DNA of 19,888 nt from Candidatus Gottesmanbacteria bacterium (GTDB lineage: Bacteria > Patescibacteriota > Microgenomatia > 2-02-FULL-39-11). This document shows, piece after piece, positions 1 to 8,873 of this stretch. The stretch lies in contig JACQJU010000114.1 in NCBI GenBank assembly GCA_016204905.1, forward strand, positions 1 through 19,888. The letters run 5' to 3'. How positions within the stretch are numbered: position 1 is the first letter of the stretch; each line of letters starts with the position of its first letter. The position numbers and the translations under genes are program-made. The notes beneath the pieces are model-generated. The model had not been told where the DNA came from and searched no databases. It saw only the letters and a list, made by a program, of their open reading frames with translations.

Positions 1-38
1 ATTCATAATAAGGTATGATTTAAGTTCATAACTTTAGT

Positions 39-182
39 ATGAATTATAGCACGCGTAATTATGAGGGTCAAGCGAGCGGTGTTGATCCGGGGAGTAAGAA
101 GAAAAATAAAGAGGAACAAGAAAATAAATATTACAAATCCAAAAAGTATCTTATTTGGGATCAGATTTCAAAGATTGGATGA
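39..182 (+). CDS. possible small lysine-rich protein (47 aa)
   Basis: An ATG at 39 opens 47 codons ending in TGA at 180-182. The peptide begins MNYSTRNYEGQASGVDPGSK and continues with a Lys/Glu/Gln-rich, strongly charged stretch and an aromatic C-terminus (YLIWDQISKIG). The composition looks more protein-like than a random AT-rich frame, but I see no Shine-Dalgarno. The end overlaps the 3' end of the opposite-strand 110-residue gene by about 32 nt. I recognise no family. It could equally be a chance open frame. Confidence 0.25.
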   Translation: MNYSTRNYEGQASGVDPGSKKKNKEEQENKYYKSKKYLIWDQISKIG

Positions 183-483
183 TTGATTGTCGGTCGGCCT
201 CGCTTACCGAAGCATCTTCTTTTTCGACTGCTTTATGAATTATCTGCTCACCCAGATTGGATAAATCTTCTAGGGTCATATTGTCTGCTTTTTCTTCCGA
301 AACTTGGGTCAATATTTCTTCTTCGGAGTCGATGATGAGGTAATCTAAGAGTGCTAGTTTAAGCTGGGCTTTTTGGGGTATGGTGAGAGAGGGTATTTTG
401 GCGATAATTTCATTTTTATCTTCCTCGCTTAGAGAGGTTTTTCTGGCTAGACTGATAAGATATTTATCAATATTATTATCCAT
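151..483 (-). CDS. small acidic helical protein, partner of the 539-aa gene
   Basis: A 110-residue, Glu/Asp-rich, apparently all-helical protein with no signal peptide or membrane segment. Its ATG (483-481) overlaps the TAA of the upstream 539-residue gene by one base (TAATG), so translational coupling is likely and the start is well supported. Residues about 18-45 (LSEEDKNEIIAKIPSLT...) resemble the 'L-S/T-E-x-D-x-x-E, then helix' pattern in the 156-residue protein at 12168-12638 and, loosely, small CPR proteins of the DUF5663 type; that resemblance is by eye only. Function unknown. A cognate partner or chaperone of the large protein encoded just before it is the simplest inference from position. 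Confidence 0.7.
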   Translation of the reverse strand: MDNNIDKYLISLARKTSLSEEDKNEIIAKIPSLTIPQKAQLKLALLDYLIIDSEEEILTQVSEEKADNMTLEDLSNLGEQIIHKAVEKEDASVSEADRQSIIQSLKSDPK

Positions 484-2102
484 TATGCTGGAGCTCCTCG
501 ATTTTCGAATTCTCGAACGCCAAGACTGGCAGTGCTATCAATAGCTTGTGTAAATACCTGAATTCCGGTTAGGAACATAGCTGCGCTCATACCTCCACCA
601 CCAAATATGCGTTCTGTCATGGTGTCTACATCGCTCTGGGTAATACCTTCTTTACCTAGTTGTTGTAATATTCTCAAAGCGGCATCTTTTCTATCTTTAT
701 CAGAGTTGGTATCTTTAAATCCCTTGATTTGGGCCCTAACCCTATGGAGAAGATTTTTTTCTTCTAGTAATTTAACGAATCCGGAAGCTTCTGGGGAAGC
801 GACAGGTTTTTTGCCATCGATGATAGCAAAGATTTTAGTTCTGGTGCCTTCCCTTCGATATTTAAGATATTCTTGCCGCAATTGGGTCCAAGTTAAGCCT
901 TCATCTTTGTGTTTAAGGAGATCGGCTTTTACTTCTGCTGGTAGATTGGCTCCTTGTAGTTTGATGATTTTTTCGACAAGATTGATATTATTGGCGCCTA
1001 CACTTTCTAATTGGTTTAATCCTTCGGTGATAAAGGTTTTATTTTCTGCCAGATTTTTGGCCTCAATAGTGCCTTTTTTGGGATTAAATTTATTTATCCA
1101 TTCTTGATAAAGCTTAAGAGTTTCATACTTTGCTCTAAGGCCTATTGATCCTGTTTCTTCCATGGCATTGCTTAAGGCGAGAGTTAAACCTGTTTGGTCT
1201 TTTTGGCCGGCAATCATATCTAGGGCGGCTTTGATAGATTCATTGGCCATTGTTTCTGCTAGCGCTTTGGGGTCTTGGGGCTGTTCTTTGGCTTGGGCAG
1301 ATTGGGTGTCAGTCTCTTTTGATTTAATGTAGTAGGAGTTTTCGTCGAAATGTTTGCCCCAAGCTTTTTCAACGTCGTCTCTTTCTTTGCCTATTAATGG
1401 TTTTCTGCCATCGATGCCAATTTGGTGTACTATTTTTGCAAGATATCTATCTCTGGTAATATATGTTTTGCCATCGTCATCTAGTATCATGGCGTTTTTC
1501 TGGATGTCTTGGGCGATTTGTTGGCCATCGGGGCCGAGAGCGTCTAATGCTTGGGTAATATCGCTAACTTTAAGAGGAACTGGTTTACCATCAGGTCCAG
1601 CGACCATGCCGTTATCGTCTAAAGCGGCGGCTAATTCTCTGGCTTTTTTGGCGGCGTCGTTATCTTGTGTAATACCTTCGGATGCAGATTTTACGAAAGC
1701 ATCAAAACCTTCTGTGCCTTCTTGCTGACCTGCAGCAAGAGCTCTCGTTTTCGCTTCTGCGATAATTTGCTCGTCGTTTAATACTGGAATAGGACTATCG
1801 GGACTTTCGGCAGCTTGTTTCAAAAGAGCCTTTGCGCGCTTGAGAGGTGATTCTTTGGGGGCAGCTTCAGGGGCTTGGGTTTGTTCTGCTGGTTTTGGGC
1901 CAGCTTGACGAGCTCTTTTTTCTTGCTGTCTTTTTTGATACGCCAGTAAAGCTTCATCCCTCGATGGAGCTCCGACTGTGAGGGTGGGAACGTCGTTTGT
2001 CTCCAATATCGCGGAGGGTGATGAGGATGGTATGCCTCCTCCACCACCACCCTCGATACTTCCTCCTGGATTGGCTGGAGTAGCTATTACTTTTCCTGTC
2101 AT
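483..2102 (-). CDS. large hypothetical protein with disordered N-terminus (539 aa)
   Basis: No family recognised. Residues 1-100 are low complexity: a seven-glycine run (18-24), a Ser/Pro stretch, then a Lys/Arg/Gln/Pro/Ala-rich segment. The rest is mostly helical and charged. The motif D-G-K/R-(K)-P-V/L occurs three times, at about 171, 231 and 429 (GPDGKPVPLKV, IDGRKPLIGKE, IDGKKPVASPE), and may mark a repeated small beta-hairpin. The C-terminus has a glycine run and a short hydrophobic patch (GGGGMSAAMFLTGIQVF, about 501-517). There is no signal peptide and no clear transmembrane helix. The start ATG lies 6 nt after a TAGCAT -10 box with no Shine-Dalgarno, which suggests a leaderless mRNA. 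The gene is divergent from the 1162-residue gene and is followed by the overlapping 110-residue gene, so both are probably one operon. Confidence 0.8.
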   Translation of the reverse strand: MTGKVIATPANPGGSIEGGGGGGIPSSSPSAILETNDVPTLTVGAPSRDEALLAYQKRQQEKRARQAGPKPAEQTQAPEAAPKESPLKRAKALLKQAAESPDSPIPVLNDEQIIAEAKTRALAAGQQEGTEGFDAFVKSASEGITQDNDAAKKARELAAALDDNGMVAGPDGKPVPLKVSDITQALDALGPDGQQIAQDIQKNAMILDDDGKTYITRDRYLAKIVHQIGIDGRKPLIGKERDDVEKAWGKHFDENSYYIKSKETDTQSAQAKEQPQDPKALAETMANESIKAALDMIAGQKDQTGLTLALSNAMEETGSIGLRAKYETLKLYQEWINKFNPKKGTIEAKNLAENKTFITEGLNQLESVGANNINLVEKIIKLQGANLPAEVKADLLKHKDEGLTWTQLRQEYLKYRREGTRTKIFAIIDGKKPVASPEASGFVKLLEEKNLLHRVRAQIKGFKDTNSDKDRKDAALRILQQLGKEGITQSDVDTMTERIFGGGGMSAAMFLTGIQVFTQAIDSTASLGVREFENRGAPA

Positions 2103-2137
2103 ATTTCTATGCTATGACAATTTCGGTGGAGTGTAAA
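2103..2137 (-). promoter_or_regulatory. promoter of the 539-aa gene (leaderless type)
   Basis: Reading the minus strand, TTTACA (2137-2132), a 17-nt spacer and TAGCAT (2114-2109) are followed by 6 nt and the ATG. Transcription would start at or next to the start codon. Confidence 0.5.
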
Positions 2138-2149
2138 GTTTGAGATGGA

Positions 2150-2189
2150 TTGACGGACTTTTGATGGTATGTTACCTTAGATTTAAGGG
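2150..2189 (+). promoter_or_regulatory. promoter and Shine-Dalgarno of the 1162-aa gene
   Basis: TTGACG (2150-2155), a 17-nt spacer and a weak TACCTT (2173-2178) are followed by AAGGG (2185-2189), 7 nt before the ATG at 2197. This arrangement argues that the in-frame upstream codon at 2140, which lies before the -35 box, is not the start. Confidence 0.4.
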
Positions 2190-2196
2190 TAATTTT

Positions 2197-5100
2197 ATGG
2201 AAACAACAGTAGGCGCAACGCCGAAAGATATGCTGATGAGATCAAATAAGCCGGATGTAAAGGCTGGACCAGAATGGCAGGGGTCTGCGTTGAAGTGGAT
2301 GTTAAGGCAGTTTAAAGGTCCGGCGGAACAACCACCAGAGTCTAGGATGTATGTGAGTGAGACGATGGGTCAGATTGCTAAGGATAGAAAAGTCACCCTG
2401 CAGGAATTTAAGCCAGAGACACAACAGAGGATCATACGGGAAATTGTCTTTGCTAGGTACGAAAAAATGAGGGATCAACCTCATCATCAGGCGATAGATG
2501 ATATGGTCGATCTATTGATGGGGAAAATAATGAAGGATAATGGTTATAGTTTTGAAGGCTGCCAGACAGATGGTCAGGCGCTTAATTATATAAGAGATAA
2601 TTTGGCCGGAACATCAATACAGAGGTTGACTGCCGATACGAGAAATCTTTTGGATGTGGTAATGAGCGAAACGATAACTGAGAAGATGGCAGCTGCGGGT
2701 TTCTGGCCCACAGATGAGATGATGAGAGCAGCGAATGGGCCTAGACCAACGGATATTTTTCCTTTGGACCAGATATTGGATAAAAAGAAATTGGGGATAA
2801 ATTTACTGGATAAAAAGCTTTTTAGCAAAGCCTCCAAGGATAGTCTTTTTGGCAAAATCTGGGAAAGTGCAAAAAAACAGGTCAAGGTAACAGGTTTTCA
2901 GGCTATGGATGTAGCCTATGGTTCTGCTTTTACCGATATTGAATTTGAAGGGAAAGATAGAGGTCATAGATTTTTGGCGGTGCTGAGTGATCTGCAGCTT
3001 CAACAAGAATATACTTATGCTGCAATGGGAGGAAAAAAGGCTTTAAAAGTGGGTGAAGGGGACGTGAAATTTCGAGAGATGTCTGATGTGCTTACTATTC
3101 TTTCGGGGGGAAAGATAGAAGGCGGAATGATGACAGCACAAAAGCAAGCCTTGATAAGACATGTGAAACGAGTCCTAGCGACGCGTTATGAGGGTAAAGC
3201 GATGAAAGATCTCGATCCTGGAGATGCGTATCGTGTGGTGTTGCAAGCAAAAGTAGATGCATGGGCTGAACTAGATCGGGAGCAGGCTCAAACCATATCC
3301 ATGAGCCAGGTAGAAAATGCCTGTACGCCGGAAAAGGTAGCTACCGCGCAGAATAAGATTAATGAATTAGACCCAGAAAAAATTAAATTAGATACTCATG
3401 ATCCTGTAAATGTATTAGATAAACAAGTAAGTGATGTGGCGACTACAGAGACTACTTTAAAGCAGAAAATCAGAGAGCTAAAAGAGTCCGAAAATAAAAG
3501 ATTATCTGAAAAGAGGGAGTTTGAAATTCAAAGTTCAAAGATAGAGAGGGAGGTAGCTGAGATTGATGCTAAATTAGCAATTGTTCCACCTGCACCTGGG
3601 GCATTAAAGCCAGCGGATGCAAATATACTTAAGAAACGTCGTGATACGCTTAGCGATACGTTGGGAGAAATAACTACTAAAATTGCTGCTATTCCTGCAT
3701 CAGGAGCGCTTACTCCTGAACTTGAGGCGATTGATTTGGCCGTTAGCGCTGTGGAAAGTAAATTAAGTGGCTTTGCAAATACTGCGGAGATAGGCAAGAT
3801 AGTCACGGTTAATGTAGCAACTGGAAAGAAAGAAATCAATCAAACAGAATTAACTATATTTTTGCAGGCAAAGCGTGATAAATTGTCTAGTGAACGTGAT
3901 GCTTCGAATAAAGATAATCGAGATAAAAAGAAAGTTGGCCAAAAAGTTGTAGATCTCGTTGGCGATTCAAATAAAAGAAGAGAGATAGTGGCGAAATTTG
4001 CATCGGATGCAATGCTAGGTGAACTTGAGGGTACTGATCCACAAACTATATATAATAATTTTGTGCGTGAATTGGGACTCGATATGGATCCACGGGTGAT
4101 GCCGCCAGAGAGGCTGGCGAAACTTTTGGCGATGCATATTGAGGATATACGATTTGATCCAAGAAAGATCGATGCCAATAGCGCTAGTTTTTGGAGTGAC
4201 ATGGGTACTTTGATGGGTGAATATAAAGTCAGAAATAAACTTTTTAGAGGAAGATTTGCGGCTTTTGTTTTGGAAGATAGAGTCAATGCTGCAGCTAAGA
4301 ATGGGGACATCTTTTCAGAATATCAGATATATAAGGAAGTGACATTGCATCCTGCGCTTAAACGTGAGGTTGCTCGTATTCCGACTACTCCGAAGCCGGA
4401 GACTGTGGGAGACTTACTAACTAGAGGCGCAACCCTACAGGGCGTGATAGAGCGAGGTGTCAATTCTGCTGTTTCTCGACAGGGTGATTTGTTAGTGGTA
4501 TCTAAGAAGGGTAAAACTATCATGTATAAGGAAGGAGATCTCCCAGGTGATAAAAAACAGCTCAAACCACTTGGTGAGATGGGGTATGAATTGGTTGGTG
4601 ATCATATAGATTTGGTTAATCCAGGCCCGGAGGAAATCCAGGCTGAAAGAAAGAGATTTGCTTGGGAGGGAAGAGGCCGGGTGGAAGAAGGATTAAAGCT
4701 GCTTTTTGTGGGTAAGAGCCCAGGTGATACGGTAGATATAACTTGCCCTGATGGTAATATACGACAACTGACTCTAACAGCGCCTGGGAATATTGAGATT
4801 ACAGATGGCCCAGAAAGAGTGGCAACTGGGGCAAATATAGATCTTCATACTTATGTGACTACATATGTAGGAGACGCTTCTAATGGGGATGAATATCTTG
4901 ATAGAGAAGGCCTGGGAAGATATATGGTGCAGAGAGTAGAAGAGAGAGCAGATAATTTGCAGGCAATCCAGGAATTGAATTCAACCTTTAGTGATTTTGA
5001 TAATCTGGGGTATGTGAGAGAAATGGAAGCAGAAAAGCCGCCAACAGAATTGCATTGGGTAGACCCGACAGCTAAAGATTCTACGGGAAAGGCTATCAGA

Positions 5101-5685
5101 AGCGAGATAGTTTTTCATACTGATGACCCGGATGAGGTTTATGTCGAAAGAAGAAACTATGATCAGACTGCAAAGACTTGGAAACCGGCGGAAGTTTTGA
5201 CGGGCAAGGGGAACAGGATGAAGATGAGTGAGTTTCAGGCTCTTCCTCCAGCAGATGATACTGAGTCTATAAGGGTAAGAGCGGTAGCGGCGGGGTATGG
5301 AATGTGGACGAGGTTGAGTAAGTCTCAACGAGAGGAATTGGTAAACGCTTTGATGATCGATGGGGTATTGCCTACGAAGGGTGTGAATTTAGAGATAGAA
5401 CAGCTTTTTCCCTCTGGGCCTGAGGGTGTATCGCTGGGGGTGGATTCAGAAGGAAATTTGGTGATGTATACGAAAGGTGGAGATAAATATTCTTTGGAGG
5501 ACGTATTGAATGTAGCCCGTAATACCGATGTAGTACCAGCTCCGGCTGACATACCAGATAGTGCTTTGTTCCAGGTAAAAAAGGCTATGGGAGAGTTACT
5601 TTTTGAAGCAATACATAGACATCATCAAGTCAAACCGATGAGGCGGGCTAACGAAGCTTATTGGGAAGCGAAACTTAGGCCGTAG
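2197..5685 (+). CDS. very large hypothetical protein with central coiled coil (1162 aa)
   Basis: No family recognised. I chose ATG 2197 because AAGGG lies 7 nt upstream and a promoter-like pair sits between this codon and the in-frame upstream start at 2140. Residues about 1-360 are mixed helical. About 410-570 is a Lys/Glu-rich coiled coil containing two related segments around the hinge I-V/I-P-x-x-P/S-G-A-L (about 462 and 499), probably an antiparallel repeat. About 755-890 looks beta-rich (DLLVVSKKGKTIMYKEGD, then DTVDITCPDGNIRQLTLT). The C-terminus is helical and basic. There is no signal peptide, membrane helix or enzyme motif that I can see. The coiled-coil region uses more TTA and A/T-ending codons than the flanks. 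The gene converges on the 1038-residue gene with an 11-nt overlap. A structural or scaffold role is a guess from composition. Confidence 0.85.
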   Translation: METTVGATPKDMLMRSNKPDVKAGPEWQGSALKWMLRQFKGPAEQPPESRMYVSETMGQIAKDRKVTLQEFKPETQQRIIREIVFARYEKMRDQPHHQAIDDMVDLLMGKIMKDNGYSFEGCQTDGQALNYIRDNLAGTSIQRLTADTRNLLDVVMSETITEKMAAAGFWPTDEMMRAANGPRPTDIFPLDQILDKKKLGINLLDKKLFSKASKDSLFGKIWESAKKQVKVTGFQAMDVAYGSAFTDIEFEGKDRGHRFLAVLSDLQLQQEYTYAAMGGKKALKVGEGDVKFREMSDVLTILSGGKIEGGMMTAQKQALIRHVKRVLATRYEGKAMKDLDPGDAYRVVLQAKVDAWAELDREQAQTISMSQVENACTPEKVATAQNKINELDPEKIKLDTHDPVNVLDKQVSDVATTETTLKQKIRELKESENKRLSEKREFEIQSSKIEREVAEIDAKLAIVPPAPGALKPADANILKKRRDTLSDTLGEITTKIAAIPASGALTPELEAIDLAVSAVESKLSGFANTAEIGKIVTVNVATGKKEINQTELTIFLQAKRDKLSSERDASNKDNRDKKKVGQKVVDLVGDSNKRREIVAKFASDAMLGELEGTDPQTIYNNFVRELGLDMDPRVMPPERLAKLLAMHIEDIRFDPRKIDANSASFWSDMGTLMGEYKVRNKLFRGRFAAFVLEDRVNAAAKNGDIFSEYQIYKEVTLHPALKREVARIPTTPKPETVGDLLTRGATLQGVIERGVNSAVSRQGDLLVVSKKGKTIMYKEGDLPGDKKQLKPLGEMGYELVGDHIDLVNPGPEEIQAERKRFAWEGRGRVEEGLKLLFVGKSPGDTVDITCPDGNIRQLTLTAPGNIEITDGPERVATGANIDLHTYVTTYVGDASNGDEYLDREGLGRYMVQRVEERADNLQAIQELNSTFSDFDNLGYVREMEAEKPPTELHWVDPTAKDSTGKAIRSEIVFHTDDPDEVYVERRNYDQTAKTWKPAEVLTGKGNRMKMSEFQALPPADDTESIRVRAVAAGYGMWTRLSKSQREELVNALMIDGVLPTKGVNLEIEQLFPSGPEGVSLGVDSEGNLVMYTKGGDKYSLEDVLNVARNTDVVPAPADIPDSALFQVKKAMGELLFEAIHRHHQVKPMRRANEAYWEAKLRP

Positions 5686-8600
5686 CTCCAGCACCTAGTG
5701 TACCTTTTACGGGCGTGGATCTGTTGCCTGTAAGAATGTCTACGACTAAACCTCTTTCCGAGCGGGCGGCCTCAAAAATAAATTCTTTATCGGTGATGGT
5801 AAATCCTCTTATTTGACTGTTACTGATTTGTCTATTAATATGGCGTGCTAAGAGTTCGGGTAGAAGATTTATAAACTTATACAAATCTCCTTTGAACATT
5901 TGAGCTTGAGCTTTTAGTCTGGGATCTTTGATATCCATAGCTACTCCACCAGTTTGCTTGTTGAAAATGGTTAGAGGTATATCACCTCTAGCTTTGTCGT
6001 TGATAATGAGAGTAGCGCCGTGAGTTTGAGGATCTACATTAAAATCTCTCACGGTCAGGTCTTTGGGTATATTGTCTACATTGATGGGTATATTCATTTC
6101 TTTCATGTCTCTTGCAAGATCAGGATCAGTAAGTAGCCCGGGAATAAGTTCTCTTAGGGCTGCAAGAGTTCCGTTTGAATTAAGTCCTAATCGATCGGTA
6201 CGTAGTCTATTTAACCGTCCATAAATACTATTGGAGCTTCTTTCTCGGTCTCTTTGTCTGACATGAGTAGGTAAAATTAGTTCTGGATCGAGTTGGGCGC
6301 GGATAGTTTGGGCTACTTGAGCTCGTAGGGTAGGATTGCCGGATAAATTTCTGAGTCGATTGAGTTCTCCGGTGAGAGCGTCATTGGGTGTGCCTAAATT
6401 GGTAATAGCAGATTGGAGTCTTTCCACAGCTTGTGTAAGTTGTTCTTGAGCTCCTGGTCTGGTGGTGGGTAGGGGATGTTGCTGGCGAATACGGGCAAGA
6501 AGATTTGGTATTTGCGCTCTATCATATGTAAGGCTTTGCTGTCTCGCATACTCCTGGAGAGCAGCTTCAAGACGGGTATAGAGGGTAGCATAGCCTGGTT
6601 GTATAGTAGCTTGACTAGTATGAAGATCTGTTCCAAATTCTTGTTGGTAAAATTGTTCAAAACCCGGTCGTTTCACTAAATGAGCTACAATCTGATCTGG
6701 TGTGTTGAGCGTGACGGGGATTCCGAATTCTTTCATGCCGGCAAGGATTCTAGCATCTCTTAAATTTGTGCCCGATTGAACAAGTCTTCTAAATGCTTCG
6801 ATTCGTCGATAGCCGCCCACACCTCCACGGATATTGTTTTGCGTGGCAAGTTGGGTCATCTGTGCTGCTCTTTCTCTGAGTTGTCTGTCTAGCTCGTATA
6901 TATTGCTGATTTGAGGGGGTAAAGAGGGATTTCTTTCGGAAAGAAGACCTTCTGTATGGATGACTCTACCATCGGCAAGTGTATAGTTGGTCCGTCTTAA
7001 TAGTCCAATGTTGTGGAGTAAAGCCTGGCGTAGATCACGGACTAGGTTGGGGTTGGTCAAAGCTGCTCCTTCTAGGTCAAAGGCCTCACCAGTACCAAGC
7101 CCTGCGGGTTCAGCGCGAATAGCAAATTCGTTGGGACTAGTTTCGACCGGGGTGAAGAGTCTTCTTTCTCGTTCTATGACTGCAATATCTTGATCGGATG
7201 CACCTTCTCCGAGTCCAACCCGTTCTGCTCTGGCTTTGTGGCGATCTCTAACTGCTTGCTGTGCTGATCTTTCTGTGTCATCTGCTGTAACAACAGCTGC
7301 GGGTTCGGCTCGAGGAGTCGGGACAGCTGCGGGACTCTCGGCTGCTGGGGCCGTTTCTTGAGATAAAAGCCTGGCTCTGATTCTTTCGACTTCTTCTCCT
7401 TCTTCGGGTGTGAGGCCTGGGGGTAAGTCCATGCCACTATATGAGTCCTGGGCAATGTCAGCGAGGCTTTTGGATGGGGCGTGGGCTTGTAAGAGGGCAA
7501 GTTCGATGGTTTTTTCTTTTGCGGCCCGGTTTTCGGGAGTAGTAAGATTTAATTTTGCTACGATACTATCTATGTTGTCTTGGGGTTCAAATCTTGCACC
7601 CTGGGCAGTGAGCCATCTAGTAACAGATGCGTGGGATCTTAGTACATCAGCCTCCAAAAGACTACGACGAAGATTAGCAATCTGAGCATTTGTGCTCTCA
7701 CTTGGTTGTTCTTGGAGAAGATAATCGAGCTGGTTAGCGAGAGAATCGAAGTATGCAGCTGCGTCTGTTACGCCTGTAGGTAAGGCTAAGCGAGCAGGAA
7801 GTGCGACAGGGGCAAGCAGACTATGTACGCGATCTTTTAATTCTCGTACTCTTCGTGCTTTTGCCACTTGTGGATCTTCGGCGACGGGTGCAGCCGTGGG
7901 TTCGGCAGGAGGTTTGGTAGGTGCGGTTGTGGGCTCAACTGCTGCAACAGGTTCGATTGGCGCAGCAGGTGGAAGTGGAGGGGGTAGAGGTCGATAGGGA
8001 CGGTCAGGTTCAGCGCGTTCTACAGCTGGTGTGGTAGCGGCGATTGTGGATCCAGGTGCAGGTTCAGGTTCGGGAGTTGGAACGGCAGCTGGTTTAATAG
8101 GTGGGGTATCTGTTCCCAGTAGTTGAGGTCTATAGTTCCAGTATTTTCTCACCATCTGTTCAATTTCCTCCTCGGGGTAATTTAATTGAGTAAGTCCTGT
8201 TCTAACTGCCTCCAAAACTTGTCTAGTAGTCAGGAGGTAGTCTAACTTTGGGGCAAATCCTTTAAAGATTTTTTCGATATTCCTTGCTATAGTAAGGCCT
8301 TGATCTACATCTCCATCTATGACTTCTATTAATTCTTTGGGTTCTTTGATCACTTTCTGGCCCTCTTGCGTTTTGATTTCAACTAGGGGAGCTGCGGCTT
8401 CACTTTCTTCTCCCCCACTGGTCTGGCTTTCTTGTTCCCAGGCTTCCCAGGCATTGTCAAATCGTTCTTGTGTTGCTGTATCAAGCTTGCTCCCTGGTGG
8501 TAAACCTCTACGAATTTTTCCTAATAATAATTGTTCAGCATCAGTTTTAGAAATTCCAGGTTGCAATGCATCTCCTAGCATTTCTTTTAGTAATTTAAGA

Positions 8601-8791
8601 TCGGGATCTTCTGGTGCGCTTCTTGCGGTTCCAACATCGGATGGTGGAGATGATGGTTCGGATCGAGGTGTAAGGCTTGCGCCGGCGGCTCTTGCCATAG
8701 CATCGGGTGCAGGTCTATTTAATTGTAAACCTTCTGACGATAGCGCACCTGTTTCTTGTGCTCCTGGTTGTGGTGTATCTGGTCCGGGCAT
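5675..8791 (-). CDS. very large Pro/Ala-rich hypothetical protein (1038 aa)
   Basis: No family recognised. Residues 1-60 are Pro/Ala/Ser-rich. About 63-215 is helical. About 228-305 is a disordered proline linker (PTPEPEPAPG, RPLPPPLPP). About 310-470 is helical, followed by a second Ala/Pro linker near 480-505. Residues 555-1038 form an Arg/Gln/Leu-rich C-terminal half. Two segments there look duplicated: DARILAGMKEFGIPVTLN (about 679-696) and DLARDMKEMNIPINVDN (891-907), each followed by a similar P-x-x-[IL]-x-[AV] stretch. The last 120 residues look alpha/beta. No signal peptide or membrane helix. The ATG lies 6 nt after a TACCAT -10 box with an ideal TTGACA upstream and no Shine-Dalgarno. 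The multi-linker layout fits an adaptor or scaffold, but that is inference. Confidence 0.85.
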   Translation of the reverse strand: MPGPDTPQPGAQETGALSSEGLQLNRPAPDAMARAAGASLTPRSEPSSPPSDVGTARSAPEDPDLKLLKEMLGDALQPGISKTDAEQLLLGKIRRGLPPGSKLDTATQERFDNAWEAWEQESQTSGGEESEAAAPLVEIKTQEGQKVIKEPKELIEVIDGDVDQGLTIARNIEKIFKGFAPKLDYLLTTRQVLEAVRTGLTQLNYPEEEIEQMVRKYWNYRPQLLGTDTPPIKPAAVPTPEPEPAPGSTIAATTPAVERAEPDRPYRPLPPPLPPAAPIEPVAAVEPTTAPTKPPAEPTAAPVAEDPQVAKARRVRELKDRVHSLLAPVALPARLALPTGVTDAAAYFDSLANQLDYLLQEQPSESTNAQIANLRRSLLEADVLRSHASVTRWLTAQGARFEPQDNIDSIVAKLNLTTPENRAAKEKTIELALLQAHAPSKSLADIAQDSYSGMDLPPGLTPEEGEEVERIRARLLSQETAPAAESPAAVPTPRAEPAAVVTADDTERSAQQAVRDRHKARAERVGLGEGASDQDIAVIERERRLFTPVETSPNEFAIRAEPAGLGTGEAFDLEGAALTNPNLVRDLRQALLHNIGLLRRTNYTLADGRVIHTEGLLSERNPSLPPQISNIYELDRQLRERAAQMTQLATQNNIRGGVGGYRRIEAFRRLVQSGTNLRDARILAGMKEFGIPVTLNTPDQIVAHLVKRPGFEQFYQQEFGTDLHTSQATIQPGYATLYTRLEAALQEYARQQSLTYDRAQIPNLLARIRQQHPLPTTRPGAQEQLTQAVERLQSAITNLGTPNDALTGELNRLRNLSGNPTLRAQVAQTIRAQLDPELILPTHVRQRDRERSSNSIYGRLNRLRTDRLGLNSNGTLAALRELIPGLLTDPDLARDMKEMNIPINVDNIPKDLTVRDFNVDPQTHGATLIINDKARGDIPLTIFNKQTGGVAMDIKDPRLKAQAQMFKGDLYKFINLLPELLARHINRQISNSQIRGFTITDKEFIFEAARSERGLVVDILTGNRSTPVKGTLGAGATA

Positions 8792-8827
8792 AATTTGATG
8801 GTAAAGGATTTAGTTGTTGTCTGTCAA
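8792..8827 (-). promoter_or_regulatory. promoter of the 1038-aa gene (leaderless type)
   Basis: On the minus strand a perfect TTGACA (8827-8822), an 18-nt spacer and TACCAT (8803-8798) are followed by 6 nt (CAAATT) and the ATG. Predicted transcription starts at about the start codon. Confidence 0.6.
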
Positions 8828-8873
8828 ATTCCGCTTTACTTGAGGAGTTTCTTGCCCAGTTTTATTATTAATA

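Noticed and set aside
1570..1620. EF-hand calcium site in the 539-residue protein (LDDNG, LDDDGKT)
   Set aside because: The Gly spacing leaves position 1 of the 12-residue loop without Asp, so the loop does not fit.
607..1728. Plus-strand open frames at 607-1107 and 1354-1728
   Set aside because: They lie opposite the 539-residue gene, have Ser/Leu-rich antisense-like composition and no start signal.
8319..8798. 159-residue plus-strand frame opposite the start of the 1038-residue gene
   Set aside because: It is a mirror of the Pro/Ala-rich coding strand; the minus-strand gene has a clear promoter and full-length frame.
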